A stretch of DNA of 64,000 bases. Source: Hydrangea macrophylla. Taxonomy: Eukaryota > Streptophyta > Magnoliopsida > Cornales > Hydrangeaceae. Position 1 is the first letter of the stretch. Every line of letters starts with the position of its first letter. Below are positions 22,366 through 33,453 of the stretch, piece after piece. A program made the translations under genes and the position numbers. The notes under the pieces were generated by a model. It was given only the letters and a program-made list of their open reading frames with translations, was not told the origin of the DNA and did not search any database. The stretch spans positions 30,110,218 to 30,174,217 of the forward strand of contig CM066982.1 in NCBI GenBank assembly GCA_033977485.1. The letters run 5' to 3'.

Positions 22366-22387
22366 TTTTGGCATGCCCGGTGGAACC
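22366..22387 (+). other. Primer-binding site of the Tat element
   Basis: TTGGCATGCCCGGTGGAACC follows the 5' LTR end within a few bases. It resembles the TGGC-start primer sites of Ty3 elements, but I could not assign the tRNA. Confidence 0.45.
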
Positions 22388-22398
22388 CTATTGTCAAA

Positions 22399-24464
22399 AT
22401 GACCAACAAAATGCTTAGAAGCAATAGATCTGTTGAAAACACCAGCAATGGTGTCAACATCAATAATGGTGAGAATATAGAGGTTGATAGTACTTCGCAC
22501 CAAGAACCTCATAATGAAAATATGGTTGACCCTATAAACAATGGAGTAGTTAATGAAAACCCAAGTCAACAATAATCAATACCAACTTTTGTTAGAAATG
22601 CAAATTCAGTTGGTGAATCAGTTGACACCAATTTTGATTTATCTTGGAAATATGATTCAAAATGTTAACGTTTTGGTCACTTCCTTTACCAATCGTTTAC
22701 CAGAAAATGTACCAGTAATGGTACCAAATGGATACTCATCTTCACTTTGAAGGGAGTATCCAACTGGCATTAACTAACTCAGTCCTACTAATTGTGTGAA
22801 CGACCTTAACCCAAGGCCAAATGCACAGGAAAGTTTTTACATGACTGTTTAAAATAATGTGGGACCTATTTTTGAAGGTGTCCAAGCATACTAGATTGGA
22901 GGTTTCCAAGACCCAATGTTTAGACTAGTAAATATGGAGAATGGAAGACCAATATTGGTCAGAACAGAAGGATGAATAGTAATCCTGTGTTCGAACCTGA
23001 GTTTGGGTATGGTAGAAGGGTTGTGAATAAACCTTATAGGAGAGTAGAAAACTTTCAACCACCACATGTTGTCCCAAACGCTACTCCACCTTTGGGACAG
23101 TCAATTCGACAACAACCAAATTTGGTTGAGAGAAATGATATAATCAATCTTATTCATGAGATATGCGGGCCTATTGCTAGAGGGGGTACAAACTCCAATA
23201 TATAGGAAACCTTGTCCAGATTTGATAGATAGGATCGAACTTTCCTGCAGTTTTAAGTTCCTCACATTCACCTTGTTTTTTGGTGATAGAAGTCAATCCA
23301 CAGTTGAACACATTATAAAATTCACAAGTCAGTGTGTTGATACTGCTTTGAATGAGTTTCTTAAACTTAGGGCTATTTGCTAATTTGCTAACTGACACAT
23401 CTTTTGCTTGGTTTATTAATATGGCACCAAACTCTGTCCAAAATTGGGCCCAAATGGAAGATCTATTCCATGCCCAGTTCTTTCAACCAGAATCAGAAGT
23501 CTCGATGGCTGATATGGCTAGGCTAAGCCAAAAGCCTGATGAGAAAGCCACTCAGTTTATATATAGGTTTAAGAGAGAAAGAACAAAGTGCAAGATTGTC
23601 TTGCCAGAACCAGAATTTGTGAAATTAGCACAAAATGGTCTCGAATTTAGACTTAGGAAGAAGTTTGATGCCATAGAATTTAGAGACTTAGTAGAATTGA
23701 CTGCTCAAGTCTCTAGATATGAAGCTCTCTTAGAAGAAAAAAGTGAAAGAAATGCTTCTTCACTCAAAACTTATTACAAAGACCCTAATTATGAGATAGA
23801 TGCTGCTCAAACAATAGGGAATGAGCCTTTCACTTGTAAAAGTTTAGTGAAAAAGAATGTATCTCCTGAGTCATATAAAGAAAAAGGATCTTTCAAGTGA
23901 TATTCTTCTGATAATTATAAGGCAGAAGAAGTATTTGACCATCTCTTAGAGGGTAAAGTTATAAGATTGTCTGATGATGTTAAATTACCTTCTTCTAAAG
24001 AAATGAAAGATAAGAAATATTGCAAATGGCACAATACTTGGACACACCACACTAACAAGTGTGCTATGTTTCGAGACATGATTCAAGAGTTGATCAAGAA
24101 AGGGAAGTTAAAGTTTCCTCAGTAGGATAAGCAAGCCATGGGGATTGATGATGATCCATTCATAGCAGTGCATGAAGTATCCATAAACATGGTTCATGCT
24201 TCAGCATCTGAGACTACTAAGTTCCTTATATCGATCGAGCAAAGGGAGAAAGTGAATGAAGCAAAGCATGCATGGAAATTGGAGAAATTGGCTAAGCACG
24301 AATCTGTGGGGCCAAGTCCTGATTTAAAGATTCTCACACAATTGTGTATCAGGTGTGGAGAAGATTACATTGAAATGTGTAAGGAAAGAAATGCAAAGGA
24401 AAATAAGACCAAAGAACAGACTTCAATGCCACAGCCTACATCTTCAACTGGCACGTTACCTTAA
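22399..24464 (+). pseudogene. Tat element gag
   Basis: An ATG at 22399 opens a frame (MTNKMLRSNRSVENTSNG) that breaks by 22575. The gag core follows in pieces: YRKPCPDLIDRIELS and RSQSTVEHIIKFTSQC near 23200-23340, then a frame change to AWFINMAPNSVQNWAQMEDL and the long 23352-23897 frame. That frame continues past TGA 23898 to the finger-like YCKWHNTWTHHTNKC block and past TAG 24123 to 24464. At least two nonsense codons and two frameshifts. The Retrotrans_gag core followed by the Cys/His block matches Tat-lineage gag. Confidence 0.85.
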
Positions 24465-25401
24465 CCAATGATGCATGTGAAAAAAGGACAGTTTTGAGGA
24501 CCAATTTATCAAGCCTCAATGGCTACTGGTCTGATGTTCACTGGGTATTCAAGGTTCTCTCCCAATTATAAAGGGTATTACTAGAAAAATAAAATGGCAA
24601 ACCCATTTTACAGACCTAATAGGAGCATGCAATATATTAGGCCCGAATCGGGACTTGAACCCAAAAGGCAGCAAGTAGCCTTTGGGACGAAACAAAAAAT
24701 GAAATATCATATGATGGCACCAGAAGTCATGCCACCAAAGATGGTGGAGCCAATGAAAAGGCAACCACTTGTGCTTGCTAAGAAGATATCAGAGCCTCCC
24801 GAACCAGGTATGTCCTCTTTGGTACCTGGTGTACCTAATTGGTTTGTGTTATAAGATGAAAGGGTAAAACGTATGCCTGAGAAAAGGCAGAATCAGAGCC
24901 TAAGCTCAAAATGGTCAAATCTCCTCTAGTTGATTTGAATCATTGGCATGTTCTTCAAAATCCAAAGAACAAGAACCAAGATCTGGATCCCACCATCAAT
25001 CAAACTCAACAGAGAAGAATCCAAAGGAAATTTACCTTTTGGAAATAATTCTCACAAATGAAGGGAGAGAGGATAGATAAGGAACCTCCAGTGGACTCGA
25101 GGACAAATCCAAGGTTCAACAGAGAAAATGACACTGATTGTGGTACTATTTCAAAAGAGAGTGCTGTCGAACTCAAAGATAAAGAGTTAGAGAAAGCCAT
25201 GAGCATCGATTATGAAGATGTCACCATGGGAGAATCCCATAGTTTGGGAAACAAAAAGCTTGTCAAGATACTCAGAAAGATTTTAAAAAGGAAAAGAAGG
25301 AAGAGATTTCTCATCTACAATTTGGTTCATTCTCAGTACCAATGGAAGTCAACATTGCTTTCACTCTTCGAATAACCTTCGAAGCCAAAGAAAACTAGAA
25401 A
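24465..25401 (+). other. Degenerate gag-protease linker
   Basis: Short open stretches (24594-24854, 25058-25375) encode hydrophilic, low-complexity sequence without recognised motifs, consistent with the poorly conserved gag-protease linker of Tat elements. Several stops and frame changes. Confidence 0.5.
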
Positions 25402-26066
25402 ATGGTTGAAGATGATGAAGAGGACAAGGCATCGAAGGCAGATGACCCAGAGGTAAAACTCTCAGAGTTTTTTATTTGTAATGAATATGATTTTGTTTAT
25501 GCTTTCGAAGAACCATCGAAAGAAATGACCCAGCATATTAAACTATTGTATATTAAGGCTTGTCTCAATGGAGTGGTCCTTAATAAAGTTTGGTTGACAA
25601 TGGTGCTTCAGTAAACATAATTTCATTTGCAAATCTTAAAAAGATAAACAAACTTGGATCTAAGTTGACTCAAACTCACATTATTATATCTGGGTTTAGT
25701 GGTGATAAGAAAAATACCAAGAAGTCTTACCTATTGAAACAATAGTAGGTTCGAAGAAGTTTAAAGCGGCTTTGTTTGTTGTAGATGCTAATCAAAGTTA
25801 TAATGCCTTATTAGGTAGAGATTGGATTCATGCTAATAAATGTATTCCTTCTTCTATGCATACTTTTGAAAAAAGGTGGAAATGTGGAAACAGTTGAGGC
25901 AAATACTCAGCCTTTCCATGCAAGTTCGAACTGTGTAGAGGCGCAATACTATCAAGGAGATATGGGCCCTTTAGGCCTTAAGGAATCATCTGATGATACC
26001 CTAGTTGAGGATTGGGAAGATCTTGACTTTGGTCTGTTTGGACCATCTGAGGAAAACAATGTTTAA
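25402..26066 (+). pseudogene. Tat element protease
   Basis: HIKLLYIKACLNG is followed, after a frameshift near 25590, by LVDNGASVNIISF, which carries the retroviral protease active site D-x-G-A-S. Further on LLGRDWIHANKCIPSSMH matches the second conserved protease block. Frameshifts and a double stop near 25740 break the gene. Confidence 0.75.
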
Positions 26067-26273
26067 TGGATCAAGCCCCATATGATATAAAAGAAATAGA
26101 TGAGACCATCCAACTAGTCTTACAAAAAATGGTAGAGGTTGATATCGAATAAAAAATTTGTGAAGATATGACCATTAATTGGGCAGATTATATATATCCT
26201 TGAGCAGGATAATGGTGGAAAAAAAAATCCAACCTTAAGTAAAATCTCGAGGTCACCGGTAGATTCCATATAA

Positions 26274-27330
26274 TTGGAAGTTGAATCTCAAGATTCCTTA
26301 GAAGAAGTTAATCTGTGTAGTAGGGAAAGCAAAAGGGTAACTTATATAAATGCCCGATTACCTAAATATGCCCAAGATAGATTGATTGAATTACTAAAAG
26401 AATTCAAAGACTGTTTTGCTTGGGACTATGATGAACTTCTAGGATTGGATAGAGACTTGGTAGAACACAAGTTGCCAATCAAAGAGGGGTATAAGCCAAT
26501 CAAACAGTTGCCACGAAGGATGACTCTTGAAGTTACCTTGAAAATCAAGGAAGAGATCGAGAGACTCCTTAGAGCTGGCTTTATCAGGATAGCTAGGTAT
26601 GTGGAATGGGTATCTAATGTGGTACCGGTAATAAAAAAGAATGGCAAGTTGAGAGTCTGTATTGATTTATAAATCTTAACTCAGCTACACCAAAAGATGA
26701 ATATTATATGCCAATTGTAGATCTACTGGTTGATAGATCCACAGGGCATTCAATTATGTCTATGATGGATGGACATTCAGGATACAACCAAATTTGTATC
26801 GCTAAAGAAGATATCCATTAGACAGTATTTAGATGTCCAGGTAGCATAGGGACCTTCGAGTGGGTTCAAATGCATTTTGGACTTAAAAATGCTGGAGCAA
26901 CCTATCAAAGGGCAATGAACACTACTTTCCATGATATGATTGGAACATTGCTATATTGATGATATCGTGGTTAAATCTAAAGCATTCGATGATCATTATA
27001 CTCATCTAAAGAAAACATTTGAAAGGATGAGAATATTCAAACTCAAATTGAATCCTCAGAATTGTGCCTTTGGAGTCCTAGTTGGAAAATTTTTGGGATA
27101 CTTAGTGCATAAAAAGGGAATTCAAGTTGATAAGAATAAAACTTTAGCTGTGATTCAAAGTAAACCACCTTCAAATAAGAAGGAATTATAAAGATTTTTG
27201 GGTCAAGTTGATTTCATTCGAAGGTTTATTTCTGTTACTGTTGGAAAGACTAAGGCTTTTTTCTCCTTTCTTGAAGCTCAAGGATCATGACAAACTAGTG
27301 TGGAAAGAAGAGCATCAGCAAGCCTTTTAA
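26274..27330 (+). pseudogene. Tat element reverse transcriptase
   Basis: Blocks in order: LLKEFKDCFAWDYDEL, VEHKLPIKEGYKPIKQLPRR, NVVPVIKKNGKLRVCIDL (ends at TAA 26670), then IMSMMDGHSGYNQI, the FEWVQMHFGLKNAGATYQRA block and the intact catalytic YIDD in LLYIDDIVVKSK. The thumb/connection region runs to about 27330. Stops and frameshifts at about 26670, 26818, 26940 and 27189. Confidence 0.9.
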
Positions 27331-27333
27331 GCC

Positions 27334-27627
27334 TTGAAAGACTACTTGGTTAAGCCACCAGTGTTGATGCCTCCAAAGGATGACAGACCTATGAAGTTAT
27401 ACATTTCAGCTACAGAAGCCTCAATAGGAGTTCTTTTGGCACAAGATAATGATGAGAAAAAAGAACATGTTGTTTATTACCATAGTAGGTTTTTAAATGA
27501 GGCTGAATGTAAATATTCCTTTATGGAAAATCTTTGTCTAGCTCTATACTTTGCAGCTATGAAATTAAGATATTATCTTCTCCCTAGAAAAGTTTATGTT
27601 ATTGCAGAGTTTGATTTAGTTAAGTAA
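27334..27627 (+). pseudogene. Tat element RNase H (original)
   Basis: LYISATEASIGVLLAQ, EHVVYYHSRFLNEAECKYS and the MENLCLALYFAAMKLRYYL helix correspond to the RNase H that follows RT in all Ty3 elements. In the Tat lineage this domain is generally reduced to a tether and its catalytic role is taken over by the second RNase H that follows. The frame ends at a TAA just before the next open stretch, which continues in phase. Confidence 0.8.
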
Positions 27628-28288
27628 ATGTTAACTAGACCTATTCTATGCAATCGAATTGGGAAATGGATTCTGGCATTGTCAGAATTTTGTTTAATTT
27701 ACGTCCCTCAGAAAGCAGTTAAAGGTCAGAAATTGGCTGATTTTTTAGCAGATCACCCTAATGGTAGAGAACTGCAAGAACAGTGTGAAATTGGTTTTAC
27801 ATATGTGAGCCCATGGAAAGTGTGGTTCGATGGATCAAGAATTGAGTTAAACTTAGAGATTAAAACCAAACATGGTTTTAGATTGAATTCGATGCAGTGT
27901 ACTAATAATCAAGTGGAGTATGAAGCCATAATCATGGGCTTAGGGACACTTCTGATTTTGACTACATCATCTGTGGAAGTGTATGGAGATTCTCAACTGG
28001 TTATCAAACAATTAAAAGGGGACTTTAAATGTATTAGTCCATTGCTAAAAATCTATTATGATAGAGCAATGAATCTATTGACTAAATTTGATGGTGTTAT
28101 ATTGGTGCATATTCCAAGATTTTTTTAATGAAGAAGCCAATGATGTGGCTCAAAGGTCATTTGGTTTTAGAAGGGCATACAATGATCTCGAAGATATAAG
28201 CCAAGTGACTGCTAGAAAATTATTACCCATTTTAGCAGATAGATTACCACTGGCAAATATCTTCAATATTGAAATCCATGATGACTAG
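27628..28288 (+). pseudogene. Tat element additional (archaeal-type) RNase H
   Basis: After the tether (IGKWILALSEFCLIYVPQKA, LADFLADHP) comes a full second RNase H: WFDGSR (first Asp), NNQVEYEAIIMGL (Glu) and VYGDSQLVIKQL (second Asp), then the C-terminal helix, with a frameshift at the T-run 28122-28127 and continuation in FNEEANDVAQ. This dual arrangement identifies the lineage. Three of the catalytic acidic residues are still present. Confidence 0.88.
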
Positions 28289-28643
28289 AGGAAGCATGTT
28301 ATTGATTATTTATCTGGTTCGATGGATAAACCTGATATGGTTGTGAGATTAAAGTCAATAAATTACATAATGTATGCTGGGATTTTGTTCAAAAGAGGAG
28401 TTGATGGAATACTTTTAGAATGTTTGAACAAGCCAGACGGTTAAGAGGCTATAGCATAAGTCCATGCAGGACTTTGTGGGGGCACATCAATTTGGGATTA
28501 AGATGAGATGGTTACTTCGAAGACATGGTTTTATTGGCCTACGATTCTCAAAGATTGCATCGAATATGCTAAGGGGTGCCAAGAGTGTTAAAAGCATGCT
28601 TCCTTGAAACATTTATCTACTGTTGATTTGCAGTATGTGGTAA
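28289..28643 (+). pseudogene. Tat element integrase, N-terminal zinc-finger part
   Basis: The INT N-terminus can be followed in pieces: ILFKRGVDGILLECL, the HAGLCGG block (first finger His), FYWPTILKDCIEYAKGCQEC (the C-x2-C pair of the HHCC finger) and KHASLKHLSTVDLQYVV. It is cut at 28643 by the Ogre-like element; the next codons are found at 41495. Stops at about 28441, 28456 and 28500. Confidence 0.8.
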
Positions 28644-28934
28644 TGTAGACACCCCATTTTTTTGGCTATAAAATCTAGGAGACCCATAGCTTGGTGGTTC
28701 ACAATGATCGTAAAAGACTCAAAAGGACTCTCGGAAGTCAGCTCCATCTCTCAGAATGCTCAGAATGACCCAAAATGCCCCTGAAAGCCCGGAAACTCCC
28801 AGATTTGGTCCCAAAGTTCTGAAAACATGCTATGTCATAAGGAAAGCGATAAAATAAGTTCTTAAGCAAAATCAGATGAAATCGTCAGCTCCCAGAGACC
28901 CTCGGAAGACCCGAAAGTTCCCGGAAAGTCCCCG

Positions 28935-29151
28935 TTGACCGGTTTGACCAAGGTTTGACTAGGTTTGACCAGGTTTGACCAGGTTTGACCAAAATCGTCC
29001 GAATTCACCAGAATTATTTTGAATCATGAGAAAAGTGTTAAAACAAGTTCCAAAAGAAAATCGAGCGAAAACATCAGCTCCCGGTAACTCCCGGAGGTTT
29101 CCAGAACTTCCCGGGAATCCCAGGTTTGACCAGTTTGACCAAAATTTGACT
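28935..29151 (+). promoter_or_regulatory. W-box (TTGACC/T) cluster in the LTR
   Basis: Six TTGAC(C/T) cores at 10- to 11-bp spacing (28935, 28944, 28955, 28965, 28975, 28985), then three more at 29126, 29135 and 29146. TTGAC(C/T) is the binding core of WRKY factors. The partner LTR (from about 38472) has eight in the first block instead of six. The cluster lies about 570-780 bp upstream of the TATA box, in U3. Confidence 0.6.
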
Positions 29152-29508
29152 TTGGAACCAGCGCGCCAAAACAATTTTCAAACATTTTTCATGAATACTA
29201 GAGGTCAATAGCTTTCCAACGGTATATCGCACGTAATTTCTGGACTTAAAACGAATTTATCATGAATTTCCAAAGGCGAAAAAGGCGATCAAATCGGCTT
29301 TCATCGCGAATACCGCAAAACTTTTCAAAGTGACCCATCCCCGAACTATTTTTTATGTAAAGTAGACTCCATTACCTTTCCAACGGTATATCACAACCTC
29401 AATTTGGAGTTCGTATGCATTTTCTGTGAATTTCGGACGAAATAGGGCCTTTTCGCGAATACCGGTACTTCGGGGGGCCTAAACAGCATTATCTGGACGA
29501 AGGAGGAG

Positions 29509-29574
29509 CACTGCCGCCGCGGCACTGGCCCACTGCCGCCGCGGCACTGGCCCACTGCCGCCGCGGCACTCCCC
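29509..29574 (+). repeat. GC-rich 22-bp tandem repeat, three units
   Basis: Unit CACTGCCGCCGCGGCACTGG plus CC, three units in this LTR. The 3' LTR (39067-39110) has only two, with changes (GCCGCCGTGGCA and GCCGCCACGGCA). The core GCCGCGGC is palindromic. It differs strongly from the AT-rich surroundings. Confidence 0.85.
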
Positions 29575-29714
29575 TCCAGAGCAGTATGTTTTTGTAATTT
29601 CTTTTGTGGTCCCATTTTGATTATTTAAAAACCAAAACAACGTAGTTTCATGATTTCAGATGTTTGGGACCAATGGGAATGCTTCTAAAACCCCAAAACC
29701 ACCCCAAGTTGGCC

Positions 29715-29722
29715 TATATAAA
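29715..29722 (+). promoter_or_regulatory. TATA box of the Ogre-like LTR
   Basis: TATATAAA followed by CCCCCCATTGC; the same sequence is at 39251-39258 in the 3' LTR. It is the best TATA candidate in the LTR, placing about 1.07 kb of U3 upstream and over 2 kb of transcribed leader downstream. Confidence 0.6.
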
Positions 29723-31956
29723 CCCCCCATTGCTCTTCATTTTGGGGGGGCCAAGTGCAAAGCTTGAAAAGTTGTAGAGAAGAAGAGAGAGAGAGATAGG
29801 TTTAGAAGAGAGAAAAGGAGCTTCTCCCATTGATTTTCCATAAGAAAGTGAGTTTTAATCTTGTTTTCTTCCATTACCTCTCTTATACTTCACATTCAAA
29901 ACACCGCCAATCACCATTCTAGTGAGCATTTAAGAGAGTGGAAGCTACTTCCATGTCCAAATGTCAAAATCTATGAGTGAAATACCAAGCTACAAGTCCA
30001 AAATCACATTGATTATCATCTATTGATTGTTATATACTTGCTTGTTCATATTATGTTCATCTCTTCTTAATCTCATTTCTTTTTTTATTTTCTTCATTTA
30101 CTTACTAGTTCATCATCATCTAAGTGATGACATGAAGTTTGGGGTGAGTGAATCCTTATGGATAGTAGCTCTTGACCTCAAAAACATGTTTGATAGATGA
30201 TGATCATAACCTCAATACTTCCAAGGTATTCTTGAAATGTATTGAAGTTATGTTCAAAATAAAAATAAATCTCTCCAACAATCTTGGAGGTTCTTGATGA
30301 TGAGTTTGATGTTGGCATTTTAAGTGGCTATAATCCTTATTGAGTATTGAAAATATGCTTTCAAAACATCTACTTTAAAACCCCTCTCAATCCCTCTTCT
30401 TTTGGTTTCAACAAACAAAACCTTGTTTTCTCCAAAATCTTCAAAATAATGAGTCAAAACAGTGAGTGAGCTGAGTTCAAAGATTTCTCTAGAACTCAAT
30501 ACTCAACATATGGATGCAAGGCCACTTGGAAAGTCTTCCTAACTCATTGGAGAACACCCATGATTTTTGGTTTGACTTGGAAGTACTTGGAAATGGTCCA
30601 TTTGGACCCAAACATTCCTTCCAGACATTCTGTCTTTGCTGTCACAGCAGCTAGGGCCACTTCCAACTTGTTTTACAGAAAACGTTTCCAAAAGGGGTGG
30701 TCCTAACTTATTTTTCCCTTAAAATTCAATGTCTTAGGGAACTTTATATATAAAATGGGCCTCCAGATCATTAGTTTTCATTTTCTAAGATTTTTCCACA
30801 TTTCAGTCGACAGTACGGACTCTGTTTCTGAGTGACCTTCATTGTTTATATGATTTCTCTCAATCTGTGATAGCTATCCAAGATTGGCCTTTTGGGTAGT
30901 ATTCTAGACACAATAAGGAACATCTCCATAAAAAATCATGCATTGAAAACATCCCTAACCCCCCTTTTCACAATTTAGAAGATCATGTTATTGTTCTGTC
31001 CACTATTCACAGCAAGCACATTTTAACTTTCATTCTTTGATTTGATGCATACATGCACTCCAAATTAGCTCATATCTTAGGAAGTAGTTCGTACTACATT
31101 TGTACATATCCTATGATGTTTTCATTCATTCATTCATACACATTATAGACTTCTAAGTCATTCTAGGAATCCATGAACACAAAGCACACTACAACCTTGG
31201 CACATTCTAGCTACATACATTGCATCCATGCAAAGATTTGGGACTTTTGTGACTCCTAATCTAAGAAGATTATAAGGAATGATCATGATCATACATTCAT
31301 GTTCCTCTCAATCTAATCATCCTTTCTCATCCGTCCCGGGGATTGAGAAATCTTCTTTTCTCAAAATTAACATGCATCATTCTAGCTTGCTAATACATTA
31401 CTTTGATTCTTTGTTTATTTGTTTCAAGAACAATTCATGTCCCCTTTAGATTAAGGAAACTAATTACTTGATACATGATTTTTCCTAGGTTTATTTGTGT
31501 GATCTTTCACTTTACATTGTGTGATATTTGGCTTAGATCTTATGAATGATATCTTATCTTTAGATCTTCCATTTTAAATCTCATTATGTGATGTAATATA
31601 CTATCATAGTATTATTTGTCAAACCAAACATAGTATAAGATGATTATTTGGATGCTAATTGAGGCCCGTCGAAAGACGGGGCGAGTTGAGGGTGTTTTAG
31701 TCGCGACAAAGGCTCCTTCCTCTCTCGTACCAAAACCCCGAGCCAAGTTCTTTGGTTATGAAGAGCCGGTGCCCTTTATCCGTTTGGGTGAGTCAAACTT
31801 GGGTTTCTTGGTTCCCTAAAGACCAAGTGGCGACTCTGTATCTGTTTTCGACAGACCTTTTTCTTGTTTTCTTCAAAACAAACCCCTTTCTTTGATCCAA
31901 ATCAATTTCAAACAAGTTTCAAAACATAACAAAGCGGTGGAAGCCCGGTGTCCACA

Positions 31957-31977
31957 ATCTGGCGACTCTGCTGGGGA
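31957..31977 (+). other. Primer-binding site of the Ogre-like element
   Basis: ATC then TGGCGACTCTGCTGGGGA follows the 5' LTR. This is the form of primer site found in Tat/Ogre elements, reported as complementary to a tRNA-Arg; the tRNA assignment is from family knowledge, not checked here. Confidence 0.75.
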
Positions 31978-32582
31978 TTTTTATTTTAAAACAAAATAAT
32001 ACAGAGGTTTGACTCATAAGAAGCATCCTTAAAATCATCTTTTTACTGTGTTTGGTTCACCGCATTGCACTTCTACATTTCCCCTTCGACTGTGTCTGAA
32101 ACGCGGCGCTGACATTGTTCAGGTCTTGCTGTGCCAGGGCACAAGTCACCGTTGATACTGTACCTTCCAAGGTATATCAAAAAGAGTAAAAACCTCCGTA
32201 CTGTCTCTCTGACGGTATATTAGAACTCTCGTCAACGGACCCTCTTTGACTAAACCCAGCCTTTGCATATAGATTCCTGTAGAACCTTTCATAGGACTGT
32301 TCATTTATCTTTTCAGATAGGACAATGTGATATAACTGCTGTATGCCCTGATGAGATTACCTGCGCGGTGTAGATGCTTATGTAGCATAGAACAGAACCT
32401 CTTTCTTATGATCCCCAAGGCAATCACTCACATGTGATCACATTGAGTCGACCTGCCTAGGCACCATGACAAGGATGTCTGCTCCATGCTCACAAAGATA
32501 TACACCGCAAACCTTGTTCGTCGGTCCTAAGACATAGGAGTATGAAAACCTGCTAGACAGTATGATCACTATCACCACATAT

Positions 32583-33050
32583 TAACCAGTTTCTCCCTGA
32601 AACTCTGTCCAGATATCCCAGATATAACCTATTTCTCCCAGAAACTTTGTCCAGATATCGCAGATATAACCATATTAACCAGTTTTTTTCAGTAGCTCTG
32701 TCTGAATCTCCCAGATTTCCCATATACACCTGTTTCCCCCCAGAAACTCTGTCCAGATATCCCAGATATACCATGTTTCTCCCAGAAACTCTGTCCAGAT
32801 ATCCCAGATATAACCCATTTCTCCCAGAAACTCTATCCAGATATCCCAGATATACCCTGTTTCTCCCATAAACTCTGTCCAGATATCCCAGATATAACCC
32901 ATTTCTCCCAGAAACTCTGTCCCGATATCCCAGATATAACTGCATTAACCAGTTTCCCCCAGAAACTCTATCCAAACCAACCAGAAATGCCCAGATATAT
33001 CAGTTTCTCCCTGAAACTCTGTCCAAACCAACCAGAAATGCCCAGTCTCT
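32583..33050 (+). repeat. Tandem array of about 40-bp units in the leader
   Basis: About ten units of TTTCTCCCAGAAACTCTGTC followed by CAGATATCCCAGATATAAC. Unit length varies from about 39 to 55 bp, and some units carry an extra CATTAACCAG. Both strands are open through parts of it because the unit lacks stops, which yields artificial 70-140 codon frames with repeated DRVSGRN peptides; these are not genes. The array lies between the primer-binding site and gag. Confidence 0.85.
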
Positions 33051-33453
33051 CCTAGAAGCCTTCATAAAACCCTGAAAACCCCTGTTATCCCTTGGTGATC
33101 ATACTGGAAGGTAAAGTTGGCACACTCTATATGGTTAGGACCTTATTTGTTTAACTGCTATCTGTTAGAAATAGGAGCATCATATAGATTAGGGCTTACA
33201 TCCGCATGCTTGTCTCATTTGCATATACCATTCCTATCGGTCTGCACGCACTATTTCAGTCAGGCTGTACACGAGTCAGTCCACGTCTGTTAACATCACT
33301 ATAGTTGTCATCTCAATCATCACTGTTAAAAGTCTAACACAGTCTTTTCACACCTATATGTCAGTACAAGTTTTGAGCACCCAGGATCTGCATTTGTGAG
33401 TCAGAGGATTAGGGAGTCACCTTGTCAGAATCACTCAGCCGAAAGTCAGCTTT

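Larger units (their letters stand above)
28644..31956 (+). repeat. 5' LTR of the Ogre-like element
   Basis: 3313 bp with TG...CA ends. Contains a TTGACC-rich cluster (28935-29151), a GC-rich 22-bp repeat (29509-29574, three units) and a TATA box TATATAAA at 29715-29722. It has no coding capacity. Confidence 0.95.

Noticed and set aside
29026..29211. Nearly identical 61-codon ORFs at 29026 and 38583
   Set aside because: Their identity reflects LTR identity; position in U3 upstream of the TATA box and lack of homology argue against a gene.
29391..29615. 74-codon minus-strand ORF in the Ogre-like LTR
   Set aside because: Covers the GC-rich 22-bp repeat; not kept in the 3' LTR copy.
32553..32975. 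140-codon minus-strand ORF with repeated DRVSGRN peptides
   Set aside because: Product of a tandem DNA array whose unit lacks stops; both strands are open.
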